Positions 22,978 to 34,273 of a stretch of DNA of 64,000 nucleotides are shown piece by piece (the first letter of the stretch is position 1; each line of letters begins with the position of its first letter). The notes beneath the pieces were generated by a model. It was not told where the DNA came from. It saw nothing but the letters and a program-made list of their open reading frames with translations, and ran no database searches. The stretch spans positions 76,983,053-77,047,052 of the forward strand of contig CM060732.1 in assembly GCA_030704615.1 (NCBI GenBank). The letters run 5' to 3'. The stretch comes from Takakia lepidozioides (Eukaryota; Streptophyta; Takakiopsida; Takakiales; Takakiaceae). The position numbers and the translations under genes were made by a program.

Positions 22978-23934
22978 TGTTAAAGGATTGTCTGGGACTT
23001 AGGCACTTTTATGGGATCTGTGGGGTACCCTTAATTTTTACACAGATTGAGACCAACAGGAGCCTTAGGGGTGACAGCAGCGCACTTTAGGGGGGGGGGG
23101 TTACATAGCCCGTCACAACCCGACACAGTCGCACAGCCAATCACATCCCAACACAGCCCGTCACAGCCCAACACAATCGCACAGCCAATCACAGCCTGAC
23201 ACAGCCTGTCACAGCCCAACACAGTCGCACAGCCAATCACAGCCCGTCACAGTTTCACACAACCAGTCACAGCTTGACACAGCTGTCACGACCATAGGGA
23301 ACGGATAGCAGGACAGGGAACGACTGTGGGGAACAACATCTGTGAATAGAACATGTTAGTTCACGGATGACGGTTAGTGAGGGAAACGGTTAGAACAACG
23401 GATAGGAAGATAAAGCCAGGAGCGAGGACTAGAAAATGATCACTTCTTGGGGGACTTCGGACATCACTGGGGGGGAAATGAAGCGGAGAGCGCATCTCTG
23501 AGCAGAAAGAGGGAGAGCACGAAGAAGGTGGAGAACGATCTGTTGATGCTTGATGAATGCAAGCAGTAGAGTTGTAATGTAGAGTAGATTAGAGACTCCA
23601 TGGCTTCAGCCTGATACTTGATAGATATTAATCTGATACATACTTCATACTCACACTGTGTAGAGAGATCTGAGTGAAGCTGTGGAATGAATGGATGAGT
23701 TGATGGAATCCGATAGATTGCTGAAGCAAACTGATACTTAAATACCAACAGTAAGGTAACTAGCTAACATGAATGCGGGAAGGAAAACAAATAGGAAACA
23801 CCCCCATGATACACTAGCTGTAGGTCATGACTGATTGTTCTAAGCGGGCTGAGTGCTTAGAGATTTCCATCTCTTCTATCTTGGAGTTCCCGCCTCGGAT
23901 AGCAAAGGGATGGGTGAGTAAAAGCCGCGCGACA
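22978..23934 (+). repeat. Family A 3' LTR (copy 3)
   Basis: The 957-bp LTR begins TGTTAAAGGATTGTCTGGGA and ends GCCGCGCGACA. It contains an array of CACAGCCCGTCACAGCC-like words at about 23100-23285, with a G9-10 run just before. It is preceded by a purine tract and by the additional ORF. It is followed directly by the family C Gag-protease fragment, so the two elements are nested or recombined. Confidence 0.85.
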
Positions 23935-23935
23935 G

Positions 23936-26197
23936 CTACAACACTGCCCCATCAACCAGGACATTGTATGAGACCGCGTCTGTCACAATGGCCTTGGCTC
24001 GCATCACTGAGCCATCTGTAGGGTGATCCGGCCGTAGTCTGATAGCCAACTCACGCCGTGTCATGCCCCGAGTCTGCTCTGATCCTCCCAGAGACGTCTG
24101 TATCTGGAAAGGACAAGGCTCTATATCCGCCTCCGTGAGGCCCAAGCCTGCAATAGCAGCTATGCCTAGCATCAATGGCTGAGCTCCCGAGTCCAACAAG
24201 ACCCGCAGTGGTCGGTACCTCTTGCCTGCCGGTCCACTCAAACAGAAAATGCCATCCTGGTTGTCTAACATGACAACTCCAGGTGTCACCATGGCGCGCT
24301 CAATGGCTGGCCTAGCTGGCAGCTCCATTAACCAAGCAGCTGCAGCTTGCCATGGCACCACCGTGGTAGTTTTGACCCTCAAATCCAAGGATCCCTCCGG
24401 CACTACACCTCCCACTATCTCCGTAGAAGATGAAGTAACCTCCCCACTCTCAAAGAGTGTAGCTGCCAGCCTAAACACCTCAGCTGGTCTTATCCCCGGC
24501 GTCGCAATCATGGTAGCCCAGAACAATGGAGCCTGGCCACACAGATGTGGCCGCTCCTAGCAGCACACTAGCTGCCGTAGCCTTGGCAACACTAGGTAGT
24601 GGTGCTACCCGTGTAGCTCTCCCCAATGGCATAGTAACCTCCGCCTCGGTAACAGTCGGGTGAGAACTAGGTGCCATGGATGGCGTCGACACCGTCTCTG
24701 CCAATGTGAATGACTGAGGAAGCCTAGCCCGATGGCTTGCCTCCCCACGCTGTGGATTCAACTCCACCTCTGCATCTCGTGGCTCAGGAACTTCGTGCTG
24801 CTCCTCGAGTCACGGCTGCAGCAGACTCCACCTGCACTAGTGGTACTGCTGCTCCACACATGAATCCCATGCCTCCCATATCTCCTCCCTCAGGAGCAGG
24901 AGGTGGACCATCCGGCCTTAGAGCCGGTACCACCTGAGCTGTAGCGATGGTAGCGAGCCTCTGCTCTAGCTGCTGAAGCCGGTTGGCCATGCCTTGGTCA
25001 ACACCCTGACCTCCGCGTCCTTGGCCATGTTGAGCTTGCCCTTGGCCTGCACCTCGTGGTTGGCCACCTCGTCCTCTCTGGGCTGCTCCACCTTGCCCCC
25101 AGCCACCATTGTTCCCTTGGAACTGGCCTGGGCGCAACTCAGGATGCAAACCATAACACTGGGCCTCTCCATGCCCGTGCTTGCCACAATGCCCACACTG
25201 CAACTGTGCAGGCTGTGCATGTGCCGGCCCTTTGCCTCCCTCTGGGCAATCCTTCTTGATATGGGGTCCTCCACATGTCCAGCACACCACATCCGCCCGT
25301 TGTTGGCCAGCAAATGAAGGGAGAGACCCCGCAATCGGAGGTCTTCTCTGCCCTTCCCTGAGCTTCACCTGAGCCCCCTTGTTGCCTTGAGCACGTTGAG
25401 GTAGTGGTTGGCTAGGAGCACCACTACCCCGTGGTGTCTCTTTAGCAAATCCCACCATGACCACTCATTCCTCCACCATATTGAGCTCTATCCGCTCTGC
25501 CAGCAAAAACACATTTGCTAAGGTGGGTTGGGCCGCTTGTAGGAGAGTTGCATCCCGCACCCTTCTCCTCAGCTCATTGTCCAATATCCCATACCAGAAT
25601 TGGACTGCCTGAGCTTCCGTAACCCCTTGGGTTACATTTATCAAGCGCCTCATGCGAGTGAAAGCCTCCCTCAAGCTCTCGGTCGGCTTCCATTGGAACT
25701 CTTGCAAGCTCCACAACTTCTCTGTCCTCACCCCTTGGTAGTTCCCTCTCAACTCTTCGAAGAACTCCACAACAGGGTTGAAGGCAGGCACGGGTACTAG
25801 TGTTGGTGCGGTAGTGGCTTGGGTGGACGTCGTAGCTACTGTACCAACAGTCCCACTAGTCCCTCTGCTACTTGCTGAAGCTGCCGGTGCAGCGGCAGGT
25901 GTAGCCACTGCCCTCGTGGCTCTAGTGCCCCTAGTGATGGAGACATAGTCGAGTGACCAGTACATCCTCCACTCCTCGATCTCAACCTCATGCCCCCGCC
26001 TGAACTCATGGTAATCATCCATAGCGCCCCCTCAAGGTGCTGAAATAGCCCCTTCCATGCCATGAAAGGCGTAAATAGTTGTGGATTGCGCATTTGCTGC
26101 AAATCACACCAACTATCAAACTCTTGGATAAAATCATCCAACTCGATGGATGAGGTTCAATCAACAATTTCCTGGCAGCTCCAGCAGTGTGCGTCAA
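23936..26197 (-). pseudogene. Family C Ty3 Gag-protease fragment
   Basis: On the minus strand, Gag starts near 26197 (IQEFDSWCDLQQM) and shifts frame near 26020. It continues through a retrotransposon Gag domain (VVEFFEELRGNYQGVRTEKL ... LAERIELNMVEE, 25465-25800). Two zinc knuckles follow: CWTCGGPHIKKDC and CGHCGKHGHGEAQC. An aspartic protease (LRVLLDSGAQPLMLG, about 24140-24220) comes after further frame breaks near 25464 and 24530-24780. The fragment stops at 23935, exactly at the family A LTR end, and reverse transcriptase is missing. Codon use is more GC-rich than in family A. Confidence 0.75.
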
Positions 26198-26747
26198 CGC
26201 ACACAGTTTGAGCCCACCTGGTCATTGTTAGTACCTTCGTGGCCCCTTGGTAGCTCCATATATCTCCTCCATTGTATCCCACAACAATGACAAAGAAACA
26301 ACTTGCACCGCCGATATGAGTCCTCCTGATTCACAATCCGAATCAGAACCTTCCGTAGAAGACACAGGAAGTGAAGGTGGCCTAAACCGCACACCTCGTC
26401 TCGTGTACCCACTAGTATCGATATGCTCAAACCAGCACTGTCCCCAGCAACTAGTGGCACCTCCATGTTGACACTCAACCGGTCATGAACATGTCCCTAA
26501 CCCCCTCTCCATAAGGTAACCGGGTAGAAAACATGTTGCGGCTTAGGGTTTGGAATACTAAGTTCCTAACACAGCCTACCCCTGTACTTGCATCCACTGC
26601 AAGCACTCCTATGGTTGGCTGGTCATCACCCCAGCCTCACCATCGACAGCATGCTCTAGGACTGGCCGGTGATCAAATCCAAATCCGGACCAACCTATAA
26701 AAACAAGTGCCCACACAAAACTAGCATGGCGCACAGTCAAGCATGCA
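26198..26747 (-). other. Probable 5' leader of the family C element
   Basis: About 550 bp lie between the Gag start and the lone family B LTR. Short open frames are present without recognisable domains. It probably includes leader and LTR sequence of family C, but no LTR boundary or primer site could be fixed. Confidence 0.3.
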
Positions 26748-27487
26748 TGTCGTGCACCTCACTTCGGTAAGCTCCCCTTCAAGTCATAGTTACTCGCTTT
26801 GATGCACGCGCCTGACTCCCAACCTGGCCCCGGGCCAACTTGGAGCTTCGGCTGCTCACCGGGACATAACGGTCCCCCTTCGCTCTCCCACTAAACCCTC
26901 CACCTATTTGGGCCTGGTGGAATTCCCTTTGGTAGATGGCAGTCCGGAACAGCTCCCCACTCTTTGGTCGCTTTCCGGCTCGTTCGCTTACTCACTAGTT
27001 TTTGGTCACCAACGGGCTTGCACCGTTCTCAGGGTCACTACTCCCCCCTTATATATACTTTTGTAGCTGTCCGCGGGGGTTTCACAACCAGCCATGCCAT
27101 TTTATGGCGAACCACCACGAAAACCCTCGACTCCCGGTGATGAGTCGCGGTGAGTCTTGGCCCACTCACCACGGCCCCTATGGACCGTGATGAGTCCCAA
27201 GACTCCCCACGACTCCCACCACGAGGTCTCCGCCCCCATGGTGAGTCCTATGCCACCCCCACTAAGTCCCGCTAAGCTCCACCACCCCTTGTGGCCACCC
27301 CCACCGCAACCCGATATGCGGGGCTCCACCTAGTGAGCGCCTCCCCCCCTTGAGTGTCTTGGGCACTCAAGGGTGCTTCAGCCCCCCATACCTATTGCTG
27401 CTGCCGCCCCCCACCAGGGGCAGCCCCTCATGTGTCCCGACCCCCTGCCCTCAAGGCAAAGGACCGCGACACACACCCCTACCAACA
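26748..27487 (-). repeat. Complete lone LTR of family B chromovirus
   Basis: On the minus strand it runs from TGTTGGTAGGGG (27487 downward) to CGACA (26748), 740 bp. From about 27240 to 26748 it is nearly identical to 13309-13805. No primer site or chromovirus coding sequence adjoins it. The flanks (ATGCA left, GGGAG right) are not a target duplication, so it is a solo LTR with altered flanks or an LTR left by deletion. Its start abuts the CATGAGC terminus at 27488. Confidence 0.8.
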
Positions 27488-27552
27488 GGGAGGTTTACTA
27501 TTTCATGAGCGCATGAGCCCATGAGCCCATGAGCCTATGAGCTCATGAGCGG
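27488..27552. repeat. CATGAGC-rich left terminus of a third MULE-like element
   Basis: GGAGGTTTACTATTTCATGAGC is followed by repeated GCATGAGCCCATGAGCC words and ends with CTCATGAGCGG. It has the same orientation as the terminus at 19278. Confidence 0.55.
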
Positions 27553-27639
27553 ACATCCGCGGAATTGGAATTTTCCTGCCTTTATTGACGGTGTTATGTC
27601 CTCTTACCTCGGTAATAGGGTTTGTTTCTCCTGGTCCAG

Positions 27640-27945
27640 GATGCGGAATGAGGTATTTCGGCGCCATTATTCCCAAGAGCAGTGTGCTAAATGGTGTTTT
27701 GAAGACATCCACCGGGGTATTTCGGCACCGAAATTACCTCTTAAAATGTGATATAGTGCGGTATTTAATGGCGCAGAACGGGCTATTTGGGCGCCGAATA
27801 CCCAAGTGGAATGTGCTGAAGTGCCTTGTGCTGAAGGCTTCCATCGCGATATTTTGGTACAGTAATTCATCCGTGGAATTTTTGAGGCCCATATAACGAA
27901 GGCGCGCATTGGGCTATTTCGGCGCCAAATTTCCCAATAGGAATG
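27640..27945. repeat. Degenerate GGCGCC array, ~63-bp period
   Basis: Cores TATTTCGGCGCCATTATTCC, TATTTCGGCACCGAAATT, TATTTGGGCGCCGAATAC and TATTTCGGCGCCAAATTTCC lie near 27655, 27718, 27782 and 27912. A decayed unit lies near 27850. Spacing is about 63-68 bp. Spacers share AATGTGCTGAA words. Confidence 0.6.
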
Positions 27946-28177
27946 TTAGAAACGGCAGGGTTTTCATGGCTTCAAGTTCTCGGCTCGATGGTGTGCATAA
28001 ATTTCTTGTAGGGTTCTTCAATGAAGTTTGCATCTCTTCTGCTTATTATACATTTTGGTTGGCGGAAGAAATGTAGGGAATCGGACAAGCAGTCTGAACA
28101 CAATGATTTTTCAAATCGTCAATATTTTCATTAAGTGTTTCAGAACTGTACAACAAAAGGATCCAAATGAGACTTTG

Positions 28178-28471
28178 CTATGGTGAGGATCCGCTATCAC
28201 TGTCCGATGCATCCCCGGCCTCATGCAAGGATGGCTGCCTTCCACCTGCCTCCGAACCTGCACTGCCGCTACCGCTGTTACTCTGAGAAGCCCTCCCCTC
28301 AAAAATACCATCCTCACCAGCCGGAACTGTCCACCTGGGTGCGGAAGTGTCCTCAACATTCCCCTCGCTCTCGGACGCGGATTCTATTACGAACTTCCCT
28401 ACTCTGCCTTTCACAATTCTATGTTTGGCCTCACGCCTCATTATAATTCTCTGCTCATTCCCGTATGTCAA
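28178..28471 (-). CDS. Small acidic Ser/Gly-rich ORF in the third MULE-like element
   Basis: This 97-residue frame has a basic start (RREAKHRIVKGRVGK) and a Ser/Asp/Glu-rich remainder (SQSNSGSGSAGSEAGG). It is not recognised. It lies on the minus strand between the third GGCGCC array and a family A junction near 28540. It may be the C-terminal end of an element-encoded protein or chance coding. Confidence 0.25.
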   Translation of the reverse strand: MTYGNEQRIIMRREAKHRIVKGRVGKFVIESASESEGNVEDTSAPRWTVPAGEDGIFEGRASQSNSGSGSAGSEAGGRQPSLHEAGDASDSDSGSSP

Positions 28472-29104
28472 TTGCTCTAACCGAGTAGGCCTATCCTCCC
28501 TGCTGATGGCTTCTCTGGCAGCCGTGTCTGCATAGGCTACAATGTCTATAGTAGGATAGCGGAGTTACAAGAGGATGTAGATGGACAGACTCAAGTGGAG
28601 GACCTCACTTCAAATATCGACAAAAGAGTTTATATACCTGAGGAACAGCTAATGGCTTCTTATTTACATGCCAGAACTTTGGCTTTTCAGTCTTCTTCAC
28701 AGGAGGTGCAGGAGATGCCAATGATACAAGAGCCAGTACCACCGACACCACAACAAGTCAATGTGCCAGTAGCTAACCCTGTTGTTACTACAACCACACC
28801 ACAGCCACCACAGCCTGAGGTATGGGGCAATGCTGCTTTTAACCCACCTAAAACTCCAGCTGCAAGGGAGTACAGTAGGGCTATGATTATGCCCTTCAAC
28901 CAAATTCCCATCATGTTGGATTTGGCTTGGAAAGAATTTAGTCCTCCGCAGTCATTCGCACATTACTACCAAATCATGCACATTTGGCTGCCAGTGGCAA
29001 CTAGGACTAAAGTTCTTCCGAACGATCGACCAATTGAGGATCATCACTTTGCACAATACTGGCATGAGGCAGGTACAATGTTGAGGGAATTAATTGCCTT
29101 CCAA

Positions 29105-29643
29105 TGTAGTGTGAAAAGAAGGGGCGTGAATCCCCTTCTGGTTAATCCTAAATCTGTACTCCTCCTACTCGTCCCTGTTGAAGTATCAGGGCAAAGGAAA
29201 GGAGCGTTCTCTTTTCTGTCCAACCATCGTCATGAGGCTATATGGGTTTTTCCTTCAGGTTCGTTCGTGATCAGAGTTTGCGGAATCCTCATCCACGCCG
29301 CAGCGGAAGAGAAGACATGGATGGGAGTCTTTGGTTTGTTCTTGCCCTCGGTTCTACTTCTATGCAACAGCCTGGCCCTATGCTCACTGCGCCAACAGTG
29401 TTGGCGTGATCTTTTATGTGATGCAAGTAGCCCAATGGCAGCGGTGAATACGACCCTTAATGTGAACCCCCTTGAGCAGTGACATGTCGGAAATCCCTTT
29501 TTGTAATGGTGACACAGATTTAGAGGGAGACAGCTCAGATCTTCATAAACTGCAGGGGCACTGGTTTTCCTTCAGGATTCATGCTTTCTTCATCTCAATC
29601 TCCCAGTTGGCCATCCCCCCATCAACCCTTTTTGCTGAGCAGC

Positions 29644-29697
<54 letters not shown>

Positions 29698-29868
29698 CCT
29701 TTTCTCGTCTGTTTCTCTATCTCTGTCTATGTCTACAGGCTCCTTACTTCTTCACATACAGCCCATCTATCACGTAATGCAAATGCACACTCCCCCAGGC
29801 ATCCAGTGCAGCCAGCCATGAAGTCATCCTTGGTCTCACAAGGCAAAACCATCCCTTTCATCAGTCTC

Positions 29869-29902
<34 letters not shown>

Positions 29903-31362
29903 CAATACTCAACCCTTCACACTACCCCTTTCTTTTAAAAGATCCCATTTCCCAAAACAGCTCTCATCCCTTCTTCAGATTCAACCTGAATACCCAACAT
30001 CTCTCTTTCCTTTCAACAAAAGGGCTTAAGTCGTTCATATCCTGATACAATGCTGAAATCACACCTTATCCCTTTTGTGTTTTCATACAGTTCCAGCTAA
30101 CCCTCAGTTATCTCTCCAAGCAAACAAGCTATATCTACATTGGGTCCAGTGTATCACTACCCCCCCCCCCGCAGCATTGTGTGCAGGTTTACAACACTGA
30201 AAAAACACAGAATGAAGACAACAGTGACCATTCTGTTTTCTGTGACAACAGTCTCTCTCTCTCTCTCTTCACTCATTTTTCTTACTGACACTACGACGGC
30301 AGGTGTATCCATTCCTTCCATGTTCTGGTTTGAAGTCCAGAGTCTCCATTCCATTTCCAAAAACCTTTCCTCTATCACATGTCTCCACCCTTTCCTTTCA
30401 ACAACCAGGGCAGTCCTAAATCTACCAAAGCGATTTCTAAGTCCACCCCAAAGAAGAAGCCCACAGTCTACCAACTTATCTGTTTTTATCCTCCAGTGAA
30501 GCGGGGGTCAGCCTGCCGAGATGGCACCTCACCATCGCCTGTCAGCAGCCACCACAACCTTTTCTCCTTGTCTTGATTCCAGAGTTTATCATGCCATGAT
30601 GTCTCCTCATCATCCTATGGAGCATCCTGTGGTTTGCCAACTAAATTGCTCTATTCTTCTATGCATGTAGCTCTTAAGAACTGAAATGGACCTATAGCAA
30701 GAAGACAAAAAGGCAGCTAGAAGCCTGATTACAGATAACCTGTGTTGCCATCCAGCCAGCACTCCACATGCCTTATCACCTCCATTGATTGTGCTCAGAT
30801 TCTCTTCCTTGTGCTTCTGGCAGGTGGCCGTTCTCCTTGCTTGCTCATCTGCCCATAACTGTCATCTTCAAGACAGTGGCGGCAGCGGTGGTGCGCCGCT
30901 CTCCTTACATGCTCCTATCTCCATGAATTGATCATCACAACGAGAAAGACGGCAGCGCTTCCCTTTACACAGAATACCAAGCAGAGGCACTTAATGCTGC
31001 CCTCTAAACCAAGCGAAGTCCCACAGCGCAGGTACAACCTCTCAACACAGACTGCCCTGTCAACACCACAGCTCGCGGCAGCTGCTACGAATCGCCCGTC
31101 ACCTTCCTCTTCGTTTTTTCTTCCTCGCGGATTTTAGGTTGAGCATCAATGACGAAAACGTTCATCGCATGGATGAAAAATGCATGGTCACGACTTAGCC
31201 ATTTTTATTTTGGCAACGCATGAGTACAGTATGCCCACAAAATTACCTGTATGGAGGGATATATCCCTCTTGCAGTTGGTATGAGGGCCCTCCCATTATA
31301 GTGATGCAGGGTCTTAACGGTGAAGCCAAAATGTAATGTCACTCCCCTGCATTCACACTACA
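29105..31362. mobile_element. 2.26-kb TIR element with CCAA target duplication (copy a)
   Basis: The termini are TGTAGTGTGAA at both ends in inverted orientation. The left end continues AAGAAGG; the right end, read inward, continues TGCAGGGGAG. CCAA flanks both sides (29101-29104 and 31363-31366) and occurs once in the uninterrupted family A copy at 22151-22180. The interior has no recognisable protein. It contains CT microsatellites (29644-29693, about 29871-29899, and a short one near 30250). It is probably a non-autonomous DNA transposon. The ACTACA ends recall CACTA elements but the terminal order differs. Confidence 0.75.
29644..29693. repeat. (CT)n microsatellite
   Basis: About 50 bp of uninterrupted CT dinucleotides lie inside the TIR element. 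Confidence 0.95.
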
Positions 31363-32148
31363 CCAAGTTGTACATGGATTCATTTATACCAAGACCAAGG
31401 AGGTAGCGAGTATTGTCATGGGATGTGGGTTATACTACGCTGCTTGTTTTCTGGTACGTTATCACATTGAGCAGCAAAAGATGCAATCGCGCTTTCAGAG
31501 TTATTCCAGTGGGGATCATTGGGTCTTACCTTCAGTGCCACCTCATATGTACCTATATGAGGCAAAAATTATGATGCAAAAGGATTCTCAAATTCGTTCA
31601 TGGTTTCAGTCGGCCTGCAACAATTTGTCAACACAGAAATTCGGCATTGATGATATTTTCTATAAGGGACATGTGGCATGGAAATACTTGAACAATTCAC
31701 AAGTCATTGGTACCCCACTCACCTGGACAGACAAGGAGCTCAGTGTCTTCACCAATTTTGCCGTTCAGCGTTTACACCAAGTTTTAAAATATAAACTTCC
31801 AGACATGGTAGGACAACATTGTATGCCCCAGAGGATTCCACAAAAAGTTCGACAATTAAAACACCTGAGAGGCGATGAGGATTCTGATACAACTGTTTCT
31901 TCAGCGGATTCTTTTGACATGGGAAAAGACTATGCAATTCAGATGGCAGAGAAGAAGCGACGGGGGTCTCCTATGCCTGAAAGGTTACCTCGATATCAGC
32001 CTCCAGAGGGCCTCACTTATCCGGGTAGTGTTCAAAACATCTCCGTCAACCAGTGACAGACCTCGGGCTCGTACACACAGTCCGCCACGAAACTCTCAAC
32101 GTCAGAAAGGTGCTCACTCACAAAGGTTTGCTAATCGCAATCAGTAAA

Positions 32149-32162
32149 CCGTGAGGACACGG
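32149..32162 (+). other. Conserved hairpin after additional ORF (copy 4)
   Basis: CCGTG-AGGA-CACGG directly follows the TAA, identical to 22941-22954. It is followed by T5 and a purine tract before the LTR. Confidence 0.6.
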
Positions 32163-32185
32163 CTTTTTGAGAGGGGAAGGGGTAA

Positions 32186-34162
32186 TGTTAGAGGACTGTC
32201 TGGGACTTAGACACTTATACGGGATCTGTAGGGTACCCTTAATTTTTGCACAGACTAAGACCAATAAGAGCCTTAGGGGTAACAACAGCGCACTATAGAG
32301 GGGGGTTACACAGTCCGTCACAGTCCAACACAGCCCGTCACAGCCGACACAAGCCACACAGCCAGTCACAGCCCGACACAGCCAAACACAGTCAACAACT
32401 CGTCACAGCCCGACACAGCCATCAGCCACAGCCGTCACACACACGCCACACAGCCCACAGCCATCACAGCCCGACACAGCCCACAGTCGCACACACACAG
32501 TTTCACACAGCCAGTCACAGCTTGACACAGCTGTCACGACCATAGGGACGGAGAGCAGGACAGGGGAACGACTGTGGGGAAACAACACGTGCAAATGGAA
32601 CATGTTAGTTCACGGACGACGGTTAGTGAGGGAAACGGTTAGAGCCACAGGTAGGAAGATAAAGGGGAAGCAAGGACTGAGAGAAGGGGATTGGAAGCAC
32701 TTGAGGGGGAGGAGTTCTTGGTTATGCATGAGAGGGGATCGGGCGGAGTGTTAGAGGACTGTCGGGGACTTAGACACTTATACGGGATCTGTAGGGTACC
32801 CTTAATTTTTGCACAGACTGAGACCAACAGGAGCCTTAGGGGTGACAGCAGCGCACTGTAGAGGGGGGTTACACAGCCCGTCACAGTCGTCACAGTCATC
32901 ACAGCCGACACAGCAACACAGCCCGTCACAGTCGTCACAGCCAACACAGCCAACACAGCCCTCACAGTCGTCGACACAACCCGCCACACAGCCAACATCC
33001 CGGGCCACACAGCCAGTCACAGCCCGACACAGCCAAACACAGTCGCACAGCCAGTCACAGCCCGTCACAGTTTCACACAGCCAGTCACAGCTTGACACAG
33101 CTGTCACGATCATAGGGAACGAAGAGTAGGACAGGGAACGACTGTGGGGAACAACACCTGCGAAGGGACATGTTAGTTCACAGACGACGGTTAGTGAGGG
33201 AAATGGTTAGAACCGCGGATAGGAAGATAAAGGGAGAAACGGGGAATTGAGGACATCATTCGGAGGAGGACTTCTTGGTGATAGAGGAGAGGGGATCGGG
33301 CAGAGATGAAGAACAGAAGTGAAGATAGAGAGATGATGAGTAGATGCTTGATATATGCAAGGCTGTAATGATATTGTAGAGTAGATTAGAGACACAATGG
33401 CTTCGGCCTGATACCTGATAAATCATAATCGGATACTTTTACGATACAATCACACTGTGTAGAGAGATCTGAGTGAAGCTGTGAATGAATGGATGAGTTG
33501 ATGGAATCCAATAGATTGATAAAGCAAACTGATACTTAATTATCAATGGTAAGATAGTTAACATGAATACAAAAAGGGAAACAAATAGGAAACACCCCCA
33601 TGATACACTAGCTGTAGGTCATGACTGATTGTTCTGCGCAGGCTGAGTACTTAGAGATTTCCAACTCTTCAATCTTGGAGTTTCCGCCTCGAATAGCGAA
33701 GGGATGGGTGAGTAAAAGCCGCGCGACACGGAGAGCAAGAATGGAAGCAAAGATGGAGGAGGAGAGATGATTAGTAGATGCTTGTTATATGCAAAGCTGT
33801 AGTGATATTGTAGAGCAGATTAGAGACACAATGGCTTCGGCCTGATACCTGATAAATCATAATCTGATACTTATACGATACAATCACACCGTGTAGAGAG
33901 ATCTGAGTGAAGCTGTGGAATGAATGGATGAGTTGATGGAACCGATAGATTGATGAAGCAAACTGATACTTAATTATCAATGGTAAGGTAGCTAACATGA
34001 ATGCGAAAAGGGAAACAAATAGGAAACACCCCCATGATACACTAGCTGTAGGTCATGACTGATTGTTCTGAGCGGGCTGAGTACTTAGAGATTTCCAACT
34101 CTTCTATCTTGGAGTTTCCGCCTCGGATAGCGAAGGGATGGGTGAGTAAAAGCCGCGCGACA
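32186..34162 (+). repeat. Family A 3' LTR (copy 4), interrupted by a solo LTR
   Basis: The LTR runs TGTTAGAGGACTGTCTGGGA to CGGAG at 32748, then resumes at 33729/33734 and ends GCCGCGCGACA at 34162. Without the insertion it would be about 990 bp. It contains a CACAGCC word array at about 32320-32530. Confidence 0.85.
32749..33728 (+). repeat. Solo LTR of family A nested in the copy 4 LTR
   Basis: A complete 980-bp LTR (TGTTAGAGGACTGTCGGGGA ... GCCGCGCGACA) is flanked by the 5-bp duplication CGGAG at 32744-32748 and 33729-33733. Five-base duplication with TG...CA ends is standard for LTR element integration. The lack of internal sequence shows LTR-LTR recombination after insertion. Its own word array is at about 32875-33090. 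Confidence 0.9.
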
Positions 34163-34273
34163 CCCACACCCACCTTTTCTGGTTTATACACCCCATACCA
34201 GACCCCCCTGCACCCAGACCCATCCGTAACCTCCTGACCACGCTTACCCGAGAAGCAAATAAACAAGGTACAG
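34163..34273. other. Short flank between LTR and TIR element
   Basis: A C-rich 110-bp stretch. It may belong to the LINE that resumes at 36266, because an open frame can be read across both flanks. This is not certain. Confidence 0.25.

Larger units (their letters stand above)
28540..32147 (+). pseudogene. Family A additional ORF (copy 4), split by a TIR element
   Basis: This carries the same protein as copy 3. It starts inside the coiled-coil end (VYSRIAELQEDVDG) and reads without a frame break into the conserved domain until 29104. It resumes at 31363 (VVHGFIYTKTKEV) after a 2258-bp insertion. Near 32035-32045 a small frame change moves the Ser/Arg-rich tail into another frame, with a TAA near 32145. 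The uninterrupted joint in copy 3 (CCTTCCAAGTTG) proves the insertion. The 5' end is truncated at about 28540. Confidence 0.7.

Noticed and set aside
29472-30045. ORFs rich in SLSLSL residues
   Set aside because: They are translations of CT microsatellites inside a non-autonomous transposon.
29105-31362. CACTA transposon
   Set aside because: Ends contain ACTACA but the order is TGTAGTG...CACTACA, not CACTA...TAGTG, and the clear duplication is 4 bp rather than 3; superfamily left open.
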